Source: Microterricola viridarii
GTDB taxonomy: Bacteria; Actinomycetota; Actinomycetes; Actinomycetales; Microbacteriaceae
Length of the DNA: 64,000 bases
Reading direction: 5' to 3'
Assembly: GCF_001542775.1 (NCBI RefSeq)
Contig: NZ_CP014145.1
Coordinates: forward strand, 930,001 to 994,000
The notes under the pieces are model-generated. The model ran no database searches. It was given only the letters and a program-made list of their open reading frames with translations, and had not been told where the DNA came from. Both the position numbers and the translations under genes were made by a program. How positions within the stretch are numbered: position 1 is the stretch's first letter; the number at the start of each line of letters is the position of its first letter. Of this stretch, positions 8,147 through 15,900 are shown piece by piece.

Positions 8147-9281
8147 CGGCAATCCCGCCGCCGCGGAGCTCGCGGGACAGCGCGGCCACGACAGCGCGCA
8201 GGTCGCCGCCGGCGGCCTCGGCGGTGCGGAGCTGCCGCTGGTAGCTGGCACCGTGGTTGAGGATGTCCAGCACGGCGGCGAGCTCGGCCGGGCAGCCGAG
8301 GTCTTCGGCGATCGGGGCGAGCTCCGCAACCAGGCGGCGCAGCTCGTCGGAGACCGGCGCTTCTCGCCCCGCCGTGTCGAGGATGACGGTGGCGTCGAGC
8401 CCGTACCGGGCGGCGCGCCACTTGTTCTCCCGCGCGTACCAGGGCTGCAGCCAGGCGAGCGTCTCGCCGGCGTCCAGCTGGCGCGACATCCGCTCGACCA
8501 GGCAGTGGATGAGCGCGGCCACCGCGCCGAGCTCTGCAGCACTGGACACGCCGTCGCAGGCGCGCATCTCCAGGGTGCCCCAGTGCGGCGACGGTCGGAT
8601 GTCCCAGCGCACCTCGGTGTAGTCGTCGATGATGCCCGTCGTGCTCATGTCGTGCACGTAGCGCTCGTAGTCGGTCCAGGCGGCGAGCTCGTAGGGCAGG
8701 CCGGCCGTCGGCAGCTGCTGGAACATCAGCGCCCGGTTCGAGGCGTAGCCGGTGTTCACGCCCGCCCAGAACGGGCTGGAGGCCGAGAGAGCCAGCAGGT
8801 GCGGCAGGTAGCTGCTCAGCCCGCCCAGTAGCGGCAGGGCCTTGTCGCGCGACTCGATGCCCACGTGCACGTGCACACCCCAGATCATCATGTTGCGCCC
8901 CCACCACTGGGTGCGCTCGATCAGGCGGTGGTAGCGCGGCTTGTCGGTGACCTGCTGGTCATACCACTGGCCGAAGGGGTGTGAGCCGCTGCAGATCAGC
9001 TCGACGCCGCGTGGGTCGGTGACCCGGCGCACCTCGGCGAGCTGCCCCTCGAGCTCGCGCACGGCGTCGCCGACGCTCGTGTGCACAGAGGAGACCAGTT
9101 CGACGGTGTTGAGCAGCAGTTCGCCGGTGATGTGCGGATGCCGCGAGCCGTCGTCTCCGGCCAGCGCCTCGAGCACCTCGGCGGCCACGCCAACGAGCTC
9201 CCCGCTCTCGCCGTCGACGAGCGCCAGCTCCCATTCGATGCCAACGCTGGAACGCGCCGACTCGGCGAAACTGATCTGCAC
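8130..9281 (-). CDS. YbdK-type carboxylate-amine ligase (GCS2 family)
   Basis: ATP-dependent ligase of the glutamate-cysteine ligase 2 family. Motifs are the N-terminal SVGIEWELALVD, the nucleotide/metal region WGRNMMIWGVHVHVGI and the ALSASSPFWAGVNTGYASNRA stretch. I chose GTG 9281 because homologues begin with MQISF followed by the GIEWE motif; longer in-frame starts to 9392 run into low-similarity sequence. That gives 383 aa, the family norm. The physiological product in actinobacteria is unclear. The gene overlaps the convergent protease gene by 17 bp and is divergent from rpsP. Confidence 0.92.
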   Translation of the reverse strand: MQISFAESARSSVGIEWELALVDGESGELVGVAAEVLEALAGDDGSRHPHITGELLLNTVELVSSVHTSVGDAVRELEGQLAEVRRVTDPRGVELICSGSHPFGQWYDQQVTDKPRYHRLIERTQWWGRNMMIWGVHVHVGIESRDKALPLLGGLSSYLPHLLALSASSPFWAGVNTGYASNRALMFQQLPTAGLPYELAAWTDYERYVHDMSTTGIIDDYTEVRWDIRPSPHWGTLEMRACDGVSSAAELGAVAALIHCLVERMSRQLDAGETLAWLQPWYARENKWRAARYGLDATVILDTAGREAPVSDELRRLVAELAPIAEDLGCPAELAAVLDILNHGASYQRQLRTAEAAGGDLRAVVAALSRELRGGGIAATAPR

Positions 9282-9454
9282 GGGCAACACCGTTCTGAGA
9301 GGAGTGGGGGAGCGCTGCAATTCTGCCACGCGGCGGCCGGCGGCATCCGATCGGCAACTTTCAGTGAAAATTATGCCCCAGGATTGGGACACCCGGCAGA
9401 TAGGTGCAAGAATGGTCTGTCGAGCACTGTTTCGTCCGACCCTCTAATCAGACT

Positions 9455-9460
9455 TACAGT
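9455..9460 (+). promoter_or_regulatory. Putative -10 box for rpsP operon (TACAGT)
   Basis: TACAGT in the 260-bp divergent gap between the ligase and rpsP would give a leader of about 75 bases. A TT-rich segment about 17-18 bases upstream is a weak -35. Nothing else recognisable fills the gap. Confidence 0.35.
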
Positions 9461-9541
9461 GCCCCTTTGAGCTTTTGCCGAGTGTGCACCCCACGCTCAC
9501 GGCTGTCAGTTCGCCCATTTCACAAAACACACAGGAGAATT

Positions 9542-9967
9542 GTGGCTGTCAAGATTCGTCTCAAGCGCATGGGTAAGATCCGCGCACCGTACTACCGCAT
9601 CGTCGTTGCCGACTCGCGCACTAAGCGCGATGGCCGCGTCATCGAGGAGATCGGCAAGTACCACCCGACCGAGAACCCCTCCTTCATCGAGGTCAACTCC
9701 GAGCGTGCTCAGTACTGGCTCAGCGTCGGCGCACAGCCGACCGAGCAGGTTGCGGCCATCCTCAAGCTGACCGGCGACTGGGGTCAGTTCAAGGGTGACA
9801 AGAACGCCGTCAGCACCGTCCAGGTGAAGGAGCCCAAGGCTGCCTTCGTCGCCGACGAGAAGAAGAAGCCCGTTCTGAAGCCCAAGGCCGAGAAGCCTGC
9901 CGCGAAGGAAGAGGCTCCGGCTGCTGAAGAGACCACCGACGCTCCCGCAGCGGACGAGCAGGCCTAG
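9542..9967 (+). CDS. rpsP: 30S ribosomal protein S16
   Basis: S16 binds the 5' domain of 16S rRNA during 30S assembly. The 141-aa protein starts [20 protein letters not shown], the highly conserved family N-terminus, which fixes GTG 9542; AGGAG at 9533-9537 gives a good ribosome-binding site. The S16 core ends near residue 85 and is followed by an unusually long Lys/Ala/Pro/Glu-rich tail of about 55 residues, as in other actinobacterial S16 proteins. First gene of rpsP-khpA-rimM. Confidence 0.98.
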   Translation: MAVKIRLKRMGKIRAPYYRIVVADSRTKRDGRVIEEIGKYHPTENPSFIEVNSERAQYWLSVGAQPTEQVAAILKLTGDWGQFKGDKNAVSTVQVKEPKAAFVADEKKKPVLKPKAEKPAAKEEAPAAEETTDAPAADEQA

Positions 9968-9969
9968 TC

Positions 9970-10206
9970 TTGCTCGCTCCCGCTTTGCAGCACCTCGTCA
10001 AGGGGATCGTTGATCACCCGGACGACGTGCAGGTTGTGGCCAAGAACTCCGCCCGCGGCGACGTGCTCGAGATTCGTGTGAATCCCGAGGACCTCGGCCG
10101 GGTGATCGGTCGCGCCGGACGCACCGCCAAGGCTCTGCGCACCCTCGTGGCTGCGCTGGCCGACGGCAAGCGCGTTCGCGTCGACGTCGTTGACACTGAC
10201 TTCTAA
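9970..10206 (+). CDS. khpA: KH-domain RNA-binding protein KhpA
   Basis: Small (78-aa) single KH-domain protein that in Gram-positives pairs with KhpB/EloR and binds diverse RNAs, affecting cell size and elongation. The KH GxxG loop is visible in DLGRVIGRAGRTAKALRTL. The TTG start at 9970 is accepted because the family N-terminus (LLAxALxHLVKGIVDHP) aligns from that codon and no ATG or GTG precedes it in the frame. Three bases after rpsP and one base before rimM, so the three are an operon. Confidence 0.95.
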   Translation: MLAPALQHLVKGIVDHPDDVQVVAKNSARGDVLEIRVNPEDLGRVIGRAGRTAKALRTLVAALADGKRVRVDVVDTDF

Positions 10207-10207
10207 C

Positions 10208-10882
10208 GTGAGTGACGACGACGCGCGCCGCACACAACTGCGGGTTGGGCGCCTGACCAAGGCGCACGGCCTCAAGGGTGCAATCAAGCTGGAGCTGTTC
10301 ACGGATGACCCGGGGCGACGTTTCGTCCCGGGCGCCGTGTTCTCCTTGCAGGTTCCCACGGATTCCCCGTGGCACGGCAAGACCATCGAGTTGGCCGAGA
10401 TGCGCTGGTACAACAGCCACCCGGTCGGCTTCTTCGTCGGCGTTCCCGACCGCGACGCGGCCGAGTCCCTGGCGAAGGCGATCCTCTGGATCGATCAGGA
10501 CGACGCAGAGTCGACCGATGAGGAAGACGCCTGGTACGACCACCAGCTCGTCGGCCTCAAGGTCGTGCGCGACGGTGTCACGGTCGGCCAGGTCGCTCGC
10601 ATCGAGCACTTCCCCGCCCAGGACCTCATCATCGTGAAGACTCCGAACGGTGAGGTGATGGTCCCGTTCGTGAAGGCCATCGTCTCTGCCGTCGATGTCC
10701 CGGGTGGCGTTGTCACGGTGACGCCGCCGACGGGCCTCTTCGAGGAGCTCCCGGACGACGAGCCCGCAACCGCTGAGGTTGACGGCGCGGAGCCCGCTGC
10801 GGTCGAGAACGGCGCTGTCGAGACCGACACTGTCGAGAACGGCGCTGTCGAGAACGACGAGGCCGCGGGCCAGCCCGAGTAA
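10208..10882 (+). CDS. rimM: 16S rRNA processing protein RimM
   Basis: RimM binds S19 and helps mature the 30S head. The 224-aa protein has the RimM N domain (LRVGRLTKAHGLKGAIKLEL) and a PRC-barrel (near 100-180, AWYDHQLVGLKVV). I prefer GTG 10208, one base after the khpA stop; a longer in-frame TTG at 10190 would overlap khpA. An acidic tail follows with a five-residue repeat, VENGAVETDTVENGAVENDE, coded by 15-bp tandem repeats. A perfect 14-bp hairpin lies 18 bases after the stop. Confidence 0.96.
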   Translation: MSDDDARRTQLRVGRLTKAHGLKGAIKLELFTDDPGRRFVPGAVFSLQVPTDSPWHGKTIELAEMRWYNSHPVGFFVGVPDRDAAESLAKAILWIDQDDAESTDEEDAWYDHQLVGLKVVRDGVTVGQVARIEHFPAQDLIIVKTPNGEVMVPFVKAIVSAVDVPGGVVTVTPPTGLFEELPDDEPATAEVDGAEPAAVENGAVETDTVENGAVENDEAAGQPE

Positions 10883-10900
10883 CACCCCCAGAATCACCTG

Positions 10901-10932
10901 AAACGGCGACGCGGTCATCCGCGTCGCCGTTT
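10901..10932 (+). terminator. Perfect hairpin between rimM and trmD
   Basis: AAACGGCGACGCGG at 10901-10914 pairs perfectly with its complement at 10919-10932 across a four-base TCAT loop. The 3' arm ends in GTTTCTGTTCC, a weak U-tract. It should end or attenuate the rpsP-rimM transcript before trmD, which has its own -10 box downstream. Confidence 0.8.
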
Positions 10933-10965
10933 CTGTTCCCGCACGCCTTCGTCGGCACACCCTCA

Positions 10966-10971
10966 TAGGAT
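10966..10971 (+). promoter_or_regulatory. Leaderless -10 box of trmD (TAGGAT, gap 6)
   Basis: TAGGAT ends six bases before the trmD ATG at 10978, directly after the rimM terminator hairpin, so trmD is likely transcribed separately as a leaderless mRNA. Confidence 0.6.
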
Positions 10972-10977
10972 TGAACA

Positions 10978-11673
10978 ATGCGCATCGACATCGTCACGAT
11001 TTTTCCCGAGTTCTTCGATGTGCTCGACATCTCGCTGCTGGGCAAGGCCCGCGCGAACGGCCTCATCGAACTCGGCGTGCACAATCTGCGCGACTTCACC
11101 CACGACCGCCACCACACCGTCGACGACACCCCGGCAGGCGGCGGCGCCGGAATGGTGATGAAGCCGGAGCCCTGGGGTGAAGCCCTGGATGCGGTGCTCG
11201 AGAACGGCGCCGACGACCCGATCATCATCTTCCCCTCGCCGGCCGGCGTGCCCTTCGACCAGAAGATGGCGCGCGAGCTGGCCCATGAACAACAGATCGT
11301 GTTCGGCTGCGGCCGCTACGAGGGCATCGACCAGCGCGTGTTCGACCACTATGCCGACCGCGGGCGTGTGCGCCTGGTGAGCCTCGGCGACTACGTGCTG
11401 AACGGCGGCGAGGTGGCCGTGATGGCCATGATCGAGGCCGTCGGCCGTCTGATCCCCGGCGTCGTCGGCAACCCGGAGAGCCTTGTCGAGGAGTCCCACG
11501 AAGACGGCCTGCTCGAATACCCCAGCTACACCAAGCCCGCCGTGTGGCGCGAGCGTGAGGTGCCGCCGGTGCTGCGCAGCGGCGACCACGGCGCGATCGC
11601 CCGCTGGCGCCACGAGCAGCAGATCGAGCGCACCCGCCGGGTGCGGCCCGACCTGCTTCCGCCGGAGCTCTAA
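10978..11673 (+). CDS. trmD: tRNA (guanine-N1-)-methyltransferase TrmD
   Basis: Methylates G37 of tRNAs with SAM and prevents frameshifting. The 231-aa SPOUT enzyme begins [20 protein letters not shown] and carries the trefoil-knot region ([37 protein letters not shown]) and C-terminal DNA-binding-like helices. Normal length. It is convergent with map, with a 29-bp hairpin and 14-bp tandem repeats between them. Confidence 0.98.
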   Translation: MRIDIVTIFPEFFDVLDISLLGKARANGLIELGVHNLRDFTHDRHHTVDDTPAGGGAGMVMKPEPWGEALDAVLENGADDPIIIFPSPAGVPFDQKMARELAHEQQIVFGCGRYEGIDQRVFDHYADRGRVRLVSLGDYVLNGGEVAVMAMIEAVGRLIPGVVGNPESLVEESHEDGLLEYPSYTKPAVWREREVPPVLRSGDHGAIARWRHEQQIERTRRVRPDLLPPEL

Positions 11674-11731
11674 GCCCCAGGCCCGCGCGTTGTCGCGGTC
11701 GCGCTGCGCTCGCGGACGCCGCACGCGCTCA

Positions 11732-11793
11732 CGGCCCCCGAAAAGTCTCGCGGCCCCCGACATATCGGGGGCCGCGAGACTTTTCGGGGGCCG
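11732..11793. terminator. 29-bp perfect hairpin at trmD/map convergent junction
   Basis: A perfect 29-base inverted repeat (arm 11732-11760, starting CGGCCCCCGAAAAGTCTCGC) with a four-base CATA loop, complement at 11765-11793. It lies between two convergent genes and, with AAAAG/CTTTT inside the arms, could stop transcription from either side. A related hairpin with the same AAAAGTCTCGCGGCC core sits at 28767-28862, also between convergent genes. Confidence 0.8.
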
Positions 11794-11804
11794 CGACGGC
11801 TGGG

Positions 11805-11894
11805 TGCTCAGGGAGGCCCGCTCAGCGGGGCCTGCTCAGCGAGGCCCGCTCAGCGGGGCCTGCTCAGCGAGGCCTGCTCAGCGAGGCCTGCTCG
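11805..11894. repeat. 14-bp tandem repeat array (GCTCAGCGAGGCCT type)
   Basis: Six to seven copies of a 14-bp unit, GCTCAGCGAGGCCT or GCTCAGCGGGGCCT, with the two variants alternating in the middle copies so that the higher-order period is 28 bp. It fills the space between the 29-bp hairpin and the 3' end of map. Not a coding sequence. Confidence 0.85.
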
Positions 11895-11926
11895 CCGGAC
11901 CGGCGACCACTGGCCTGGCGGGGCCG

Positions 11927-12694
11927 TCAGTGGCGTGCGGTCAGGACGCGCGGGCCGTCCTCGGTGATGGCGACGGTGTGCTCCATGTGGGCGCCGCGGG
12001 ACCCGTCGGCGCTCCGCAGCGTCCAGCCGTCGGCATCCGTCACGATGCGATCGGTGGTGTGCAGGAACCACGGCTCGATCGCGATGACCAGGCCGGGGCG
12101 GAGCGGCAGGCCGCGGTTCGGGCGGCCGTCGTTCGGCACGTGCGGGTCGCCGTGCATGGTGCGGCCGACGCCGTGGCCGCCGAAGTCGGTGTTGATGGTG
12201 TAACCGTCACCGTGGCCGACGGCGGCGATGGCGGCAGAGATGTCGCCGATCTTGTTGCCGGGCTGCGCGGCGGCGATGCCGGCTGCCAGGGCGCGCGTCG
12301 TCGTGTCGATGAGGGCCAGGTCCTCTTCGCGCGGCGTGCCGACCACGATCGACAGGGCGGAGTCGCTGACCCAGCCGTTGACGGATGCCGCGAAGTCCAG
12401 GCTCAGCAGGTCGCCGTCGCGCAGTGCGTAGTCGTGGGGGAGTCCGTGCAGCACGGCGTCGTTCACCGAGGTGCAGATGACCTTGCCGAACGGGCTCGCG
12501 CCGAAACTCGGGTGGTAGTCGATGTAGCAGCTCTCGGCGCCGGCCTTGCGGATCATGTCGTGGGCGAGGCGGTCCAGCGTCAACAGGTTCACGCCGACCT
12601 TCGCGGCGGCGGCGGTTGCGGTGAGCACGCTCGCCACGAATCGGCCCGCCGGGGCCATCTGCTCGATCTCGGCCGGGGTGCGCAGCTCAATCAT
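11927..12694 (-). CDS. map: Methionine aminopeptidase, type I
   Basis: Removes N-terminal Met from nascent proteins. The 255-aa protein begins MIELRTPAEIEQM and shows the metal ligands: Asp in LLSLDFAASVNGWVSDSAL (two Asp), His in GGHGVGRTMH, Glu in IAIEPW and Glu in GAHMEHTVAI. It is a short type Ia enzyme without the N-terminal zinc-finger extension. A purine-rich GAGAGAGGA site precedes the ATG. Divergent from a small membrane protein gene. Confidence 0.97.
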   Translation of the reverse strand: MIELRTPAEIEQMAPAGRFVASVLTATAAAAKVGVNLLTLDRLAHDMIRKAGAESCYIDYHPSFGASPFGKVICTSVNDAVLHGLPHDYALRDGDLLSLDFAASVNGWVSDSALSIVVGTPREEDLALIDTTTRALAAGIAAAQPGNKIGDISAAIAAVGHGDGYTINTDFGGHGVGRTMHGDPHVPNDGRPNRGLPLRPGLVIAIEPWFLHTTDRIVTDADGWTLRSADGSRGAHMEHTVAITEDGPRVLTARH

Positions 12695-12764
12695 GGGCCG
12701 TCCTCTCTCTGGTCATTCCATTCTCCCTCAGCGAACGCGGGGCGCGTGCCCAGCCTGGCGGCGT

Positions 12765-12770
12765 TACGCT
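12765..12770 (+). promoter_or_regulatory. Leaderless -10 box (TACGCT, gap 6)
   Basis: TACGCT ends six bases before the GTG at 12777, supporting that start for the membrane protein and a leaderless transcript. Confidence 0.55.
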
Positions 12771-12776
12771 GAGCAC

Positions 12777-13322
12777 GTGAATACCGTTTCCGCCCTCATT
12801 CGCCGGGCGTTCTACTACTGGCAGTTCATCGCCGTGTTCGTGCTGCCGGCCTGGCTGTTCGTCGGCTGGGGGCTATTCGGCGGCAGCGGCTGGGGATTCC
12901 TGGGGCTGCTGATCATGGCGCCCATCGTCTTCATCGGCCTGCTGGTGATCGCCCTCATCATCTTCGCCCGGCCGCCGGTGCGGCGCAGCCGCGCGGTGTC
13001 GTGGAAGGACGTGGCCCTGCTGGTGGTGCTGCACGGCTCCATCATCGGCATCGGCTTCTTCGGCGACGCGGCCACCTGGTTCCTCGTGCTCGCGGTCCTC
13101 GCCGCGATCGCCGGCTTCTGGCTGACCCTCTGGGAGCTGGTCACAGAGGGTGCGCGCAGCATGCAGGACACCATGGACGCCTTCGAGCAGGCGGCCCGTC
13201 CGCCCGAGCAGCCGGCCCCCTATATTCCCGGGGCGGGGCCCGCCCCGCAGACGCCACCGCGGCCCCGACCGAAGCCCGGCGACGACCCTGAGGTGATCGT
13301 GATCCATGAGGTGCGCGACTAG
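12777..13322 (+). CDS. Small multi-pass membrane protein with Pro-rich cytoplasmic tail
   Basis: A 181-aa protein I do not recognise. It shows about four hydrophobic segments (near 15-35, 38-62, 78-97 and 100-120, for example LLIMAPIVFIGLLVIALIIF) and a C-terminal tail of about 60 residues rich in Pro and Glu. I choose GTG 12777 because the -10 hexamer TACGCT lies exactly six bases upstream and earlier in-frame starts overlap map. It lies upstream of rplS, transcribed in the same direction but separated by 190 bp. Function unknown. Confidence 0.8.
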   Translation: MNTVSALIRRAFYYWQFIAVFVLPAWLFVGWGLFGGSGWGFLGLLIMAPIVFIGLLVIALIIFARPPVRRSRAVSWKDVALLVVLHGSIIGIGFFGDAATWFLVLAVLAAIAGFWLTLWELVTEGARSMQDTMDAFEQAARPPEQPAPYIPGAGPAPQTPPRPRPKPGDDPEVIVIHEVRD

Positions 13323-13515
13323 GGGGCCTGCGGCATCCGGCCCGCGTTTTGGCGTGGGTGCCCTGCGCATGCCACAATTGACGATTGTGCTGCAACACGG
13401 CTCTGCCTCCGGGGAGTCAGCGACACGCTCTCGGGCGTGAATGCTCGGCAACACAATTCTTTTACCGAAACCTATTTCAGTGTTCGACCGGATGCGGGCA
13501 CAGAGAGCGAACATC

Positions 13516-13866
13516 ATGCAGATCCTCGACGCAGTCGATGCAGCATCCCTCAAGTCGGACATCCCCGACTTCCGCGCCGGTGACACCGTCAAGGTGCACG
13601 TGAACATCATCGAAGGCACGCGCGCGCGTGTTCAGATCTTCCAGGGCGTCGTCATCGGCCGCTCCGGCGACGGTGTCCGCGAAACCTTCGCGGTTCGCAA
13701 GATCAGCTTCCAGGTCGGCGTCGAGCGTACCTTCCCGGTTCACTCCCCGGTCATCGAGAAGATCGAGGTTGTGACCCGCGGTGACGTGCGTCGCGCCAAG
13801 CTCTACTACCTGCGGGAACTCCGCGGCAAGAAGGCGAAGATCAAGGAGAAGCGCGACTTCTCGTAA
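13516..13866 (+). CDS. rplS: 50S ribosomal protein L19
   Basis: L19 sits at the 30S-50S interface. ATG 13516 is chosen because family members begin [13 protein letters not shown]; upstream in-frame codons (to 13441) give a non-homologous extension. The 116-aa core is standard ([56 protein letters not shown]). The 193-bp space upstream, which I cannot resolve into a clear promoter, probably holds an untranslated leader. A hairpin terminator follows. Confidence 0.97.
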   Translation: MQILDAVDAASLKSDIPDFRAGDTVKVHVNIIEGTRARVQIFQGVVIGRSGDGVRETFAVRKISFQVGVERTFPVHSPVIEKIEVVTRGDVRRAKLYYLRELRGKKAKIKEKRDFS

Positions 13867-13881
13867 GTCACGCACATCTTG

Positions 13882-13922
13882 GCTTGAGCTCCCCACCCCT
13901 AGACTGGGCGGGGGGCTCAAGC
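13882..13922 (+). terminator. Hairpin terminator after rplS
   Basis: GCTTGAGCTCCCCACCC pairs with GGGCGGGGGGCTCAAGC across CTAGACT: a 17-bp stem with one wobble pair and one mismatch. No strong U-tract. It separates rplS from lepB. Confidence 0.7.
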
Positions 13923-13941
13923 GCCTTAACGGAGAAAATTC

Positions 13942-13980
13942 GTGAATGACAGACACACTTTCGACAACGGGCGGCGATGA
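13942..13980 (+). CDS. Putative 12-codon leader ORF overlapping the lepB start
   Basis: A GTG at 13942 stands seven bases after a good GGAG ribosome-binding site (13931-13934) and opens a 12-residue frame (VNDRHTFDNGRR) whose TGA at 13978-13980 overlaps the lepB ATG at 13977 as ATGA. The lepB start itself has only a weak ribosome-binding site. This arrangement would couple lepB translation to the leader. A second overlapping frame from ATG 13946 (MTDTLSTTGGDD) ends just inside lepB. Real translation is inferred, not shown. Confidence 0.35.
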   Translation: MNDRHTFDNGRR

Positions 13981-14738
13981 CTGACACGGGCCAGGAACTG
14001 CGCCGCGAACGCAGGCCATCACGCGGATCACGGCGCCAGCGCGGAGTCCTGTTATTCCTGCGTGACCTGCTGATCATCTTCGTCATCGCGATCGCGGTCT
14101 CCTTCGTTGTGAAGACCTTCCTGATCCGCTCCTTCTTCATCCCCTCGGAGTCGATGCGGGAAACCCTGCAGGTGCACGACAGGATCATCGTGAACCAACT
14201 CGTTCCCGGCGTCGTGCCGGTCGAGCGAGGCGACGTCGTCGTGTTCCGCGATCCGGGCGGCTGGCTGGCCCCCGCACCACAGATCGAGCAGAACCCGCTG
14301 GTGGCCAGCGTCGACTGGCTGCTCTCCCTGGTCGGGCTCTCCGCCCCCGACAGCAACGACCACCTCATCAAGCGCGTCATCGGGCTGCCCGGCGACCACG
14401 TCGCGTGCTGCAATGCCCTCGGCCAGATGAGCGTGAACGGCGTGCCGCTCGACGAGTCGCCCTACGTGACATTGCCCGTTGGCGACACCCGCGTCTCCCG
14501 TGACGACTTCGAGGTGACGGTGCCGGCCGGCTCGCTCTGGGTGATGGGCGACAACCGCTACAACTCCAAGGACTCCCGCTACAACGGCGACACTCCGGGC
14601 AAGGGCTTCGTGCCGATCGACAACGTCGTCGGGCGCGCGTTCGTGGTCAGCTGGCCGCTCTCGCACTGGACATGGCTCGACAACTACCCGGGCGTCTTCG
14701 GTGGCGTGCCGACCGCCCCGAGCAGCGGCACGCAGTAG
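13977..14738 (+). CDS. lepB: Type I signal peptidase LepB
   Basis: Cleaves signal peptides at the outer face of the membrane. The 253-aa protein has a basic cytoplasmic N-tail, one transmembrane helix near 25-47 (LLFLRDLLIIFVIAIAVSFV), the catalytic Ser in FFIPSESMRETL, the Lys box HLIKRVIGLPGD and the late GDNRYNSKDSR motif. It contains two adjacent Cys (HVACCNALG) near the active-site domain. rnhB begins directly after its stop. Confidence 0.97.
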   Translation: MTDTGQELRRERRPSRGSRRQRGVLLFLRDLLIIFVIAIAVSFVVKTFLIRSFFIPSESMRETLQVHDRIIVNQLVPGVVPVERGDVVVFRDPGGWLAPAPQIEQNPLVASVDWLLSLVGLSAPDSNDHLIKRVIGLPGDHVACCNALGQMSVNGVPLDESPYVTLPVGDTRVSRDDFEVTVPAGSLWVMGDNRYNSKDSRYNGDTPGKGFVPIDNVVGRAFVVSWPLSHWTWLDNYPGVFGGVPTAPSSGTQ

Positions 14739-15386
14739 ATGGCCGTGCAGTTGCCCACCCTGGAGGTGGAGAACGAGCTCTTCGCCAACGGAATCCGCTA
14801 CGTGATCGGCTGCGACGAGGTCGGCCGCGGCGCGATGGCCGGGCCGGTGTCCGTCGGCATGGCCGTCATTGACGCCGGCGCCGGGGCCTTTCCTGACGGC
14901 CTGCGTGACTCCAAGCTGCTCAGCGAGAAGCGCCGCGAGGCCCTCGCGCCGCTCGCCGCCGATTGGGTGCTCTACTCAGCCGTCGGCGAGGCGAGCGCGG
15001 CAGAGGTGGACGCGCTCGGCATCACCGCCTGCCTCGGCCTCGCCGGTAAGCGGGCCCTGCTCGCGCTGCACGCCGCGGGAGCGGACATCGCCGCCAGCGT
15101 GGTGCTCCTCGACGGCTCACAGGACTGGCTGAACCCGGCCCTGGCCTCGCCGCTCCGGGTGCAGACTCGGATCAAGGCCGACCGTGACTGCGCGTCGGTT
15201 GCCGCGGCATCCGTCATCGCCAAGGTGCACCGTGACCACCAGATGATCGCCGCCCACGAGGAGCACCCGCACTTCGGCTGGGCCGGCAACAAGGGCTACG
15301 GCAGCCCCGCGCACATGGGCGCGATCGCCGAGCACGGCCCGACAGAACTGCACCGGGTGTCGTGGATCAAGACCGAGCCGCGCTGA
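14739..15386 (+). CDS. rnhB: Ribonuclease HII
   Basis: Cleaves RNA in RNA-DNA hybrids and at single misincorporated ribonucleotides. The 215-aa protein has the acidic active site: DEVGRGAMAGPV near residue 25, GLRDSKLLSEKRR near 52, KADRDCASVAAASVIAKVHRD near 145. Its ATG abuts the lepB stop with no gap, so the two are translationally coupled. Normal length. Confidence 0.97.
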   Translation: MAVQLPTLEVENELFANGIRYVIGCDEVGRGAMAGPVSVGMAVIDAGAGAFPDGLRDSKLLSEKRREALAPLAADWVLYSAVGEASAAEVDALGITACLGLAGKRALLALHAAGADIAASVVLLDGSQDWLNPALASPLRVQTRIKADRDCASVAAASVIAKVHRDHQMIAAHEEHPHFGWAGNKGYGSPAHMGAIAEHGPTELHRVSWIKTEPR

Positions 15387-15426
15387 GAGCTGCCGTCGGG
15401 CGCGAGCCGGGCCGGCAATGCCGGGC

Positions 15427-15432
15427 TAGGAT
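15427..15432 (+). promoter_or_regulatory. Near-leaderless -10 box (TAGGAT, gap 9)
   Basis: TAGGAT with an A at +7 (15439) would give a three-base leader before the ATG at 15442. Confidence 0.5.
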
Positions 15433-15441
15433 TGAGGAACC

Positions 15442-15765
15442 ATGGATGAAGATGAATTCGAGGACTACGACCGCGAGGTCGAGTTGGCCCTCTACCGCGA
15501 GTACCGCGACATCGTGGCGCAGTTCCAGTACGTCGTCGAGACGGAACGGCGTTTCTACCTGGCCAACGAGGTCGATCTGGTGCGCCGCGACACGGAGCAC
15601 GACTTCTACTTCGAGCTGACCATGAAGGACGTCTGGGTGTGGGACGTCTACCGTTCCGACCGCTTCGTGAAGTCCGTGCGCGTGCTGACGTTCAAGGACG
15701 TCAACATCGAGGAGCTCGCCACCAAGGAGTTCGAGCTTCCCAAGGAACTCGCGCTCGACGAGTAA
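15442..15765 (+). CDS. DUF2469 family conserved actinobacterial protein
   Basis: A 107-aa acidic protein (MDEDEFEDYDREVELALYRE) of the DUF2469 family, conserved next to rnhB and yraN across actinobacteria. No function is established. It has no membrane segment or metal motif; the acidic N-terminus and the YRSDRFVKSVRVLTFKDVNI strand-rich core are typical. A 135-bp gap to yraN follows with no clear feature. Confidence 0.9.
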   Translation: MDEDEFEDYDREVELALYREYRDIVAQFQYVVETERRFYLANEVDLVRRDTEHDFYFELTMKDVWVWDVYRSDRFVKSVRVLTFKDVNIEELATKEFELPKELALDE

Positions 15766-15900
15766 CCCCGGCTCCGTTGCCGGCTTCGCCGTCCGTGCCT
15801 GTTGTGCACAGACGGCGCGCTCGGCCCTGATCTGCACAGGGTTCAATGTTCTCCGTTCCGCGCCTGCGCGCCCCGGCACTCTGGGTGTCGGAGGTGCACG

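Noticed and set aside
8089..8907. Antisense frames opposite the protease and ligase genes
   Set aside because: Low-complexity Arg/Ala/Gly sequences with no start signals, shadowing the real genes.
9282..9392. N-terminal extension of the YbdK-like ligase to 9392
   Set aside because: The residues before VQISFAES do not match the family and have no good ribosome-binding site.
11732..11793. Inverted repeat of an insertion sequence
   Set aside because: The arms are separated by only four bases and no transposase is near; it is a hairpin.
13441..13515. Longer N-terminus for L19 beginning at 13441
   Set aside because: L19 homologues begin at MxxLDAVD; the extension has no family similarity and lies in the leader.
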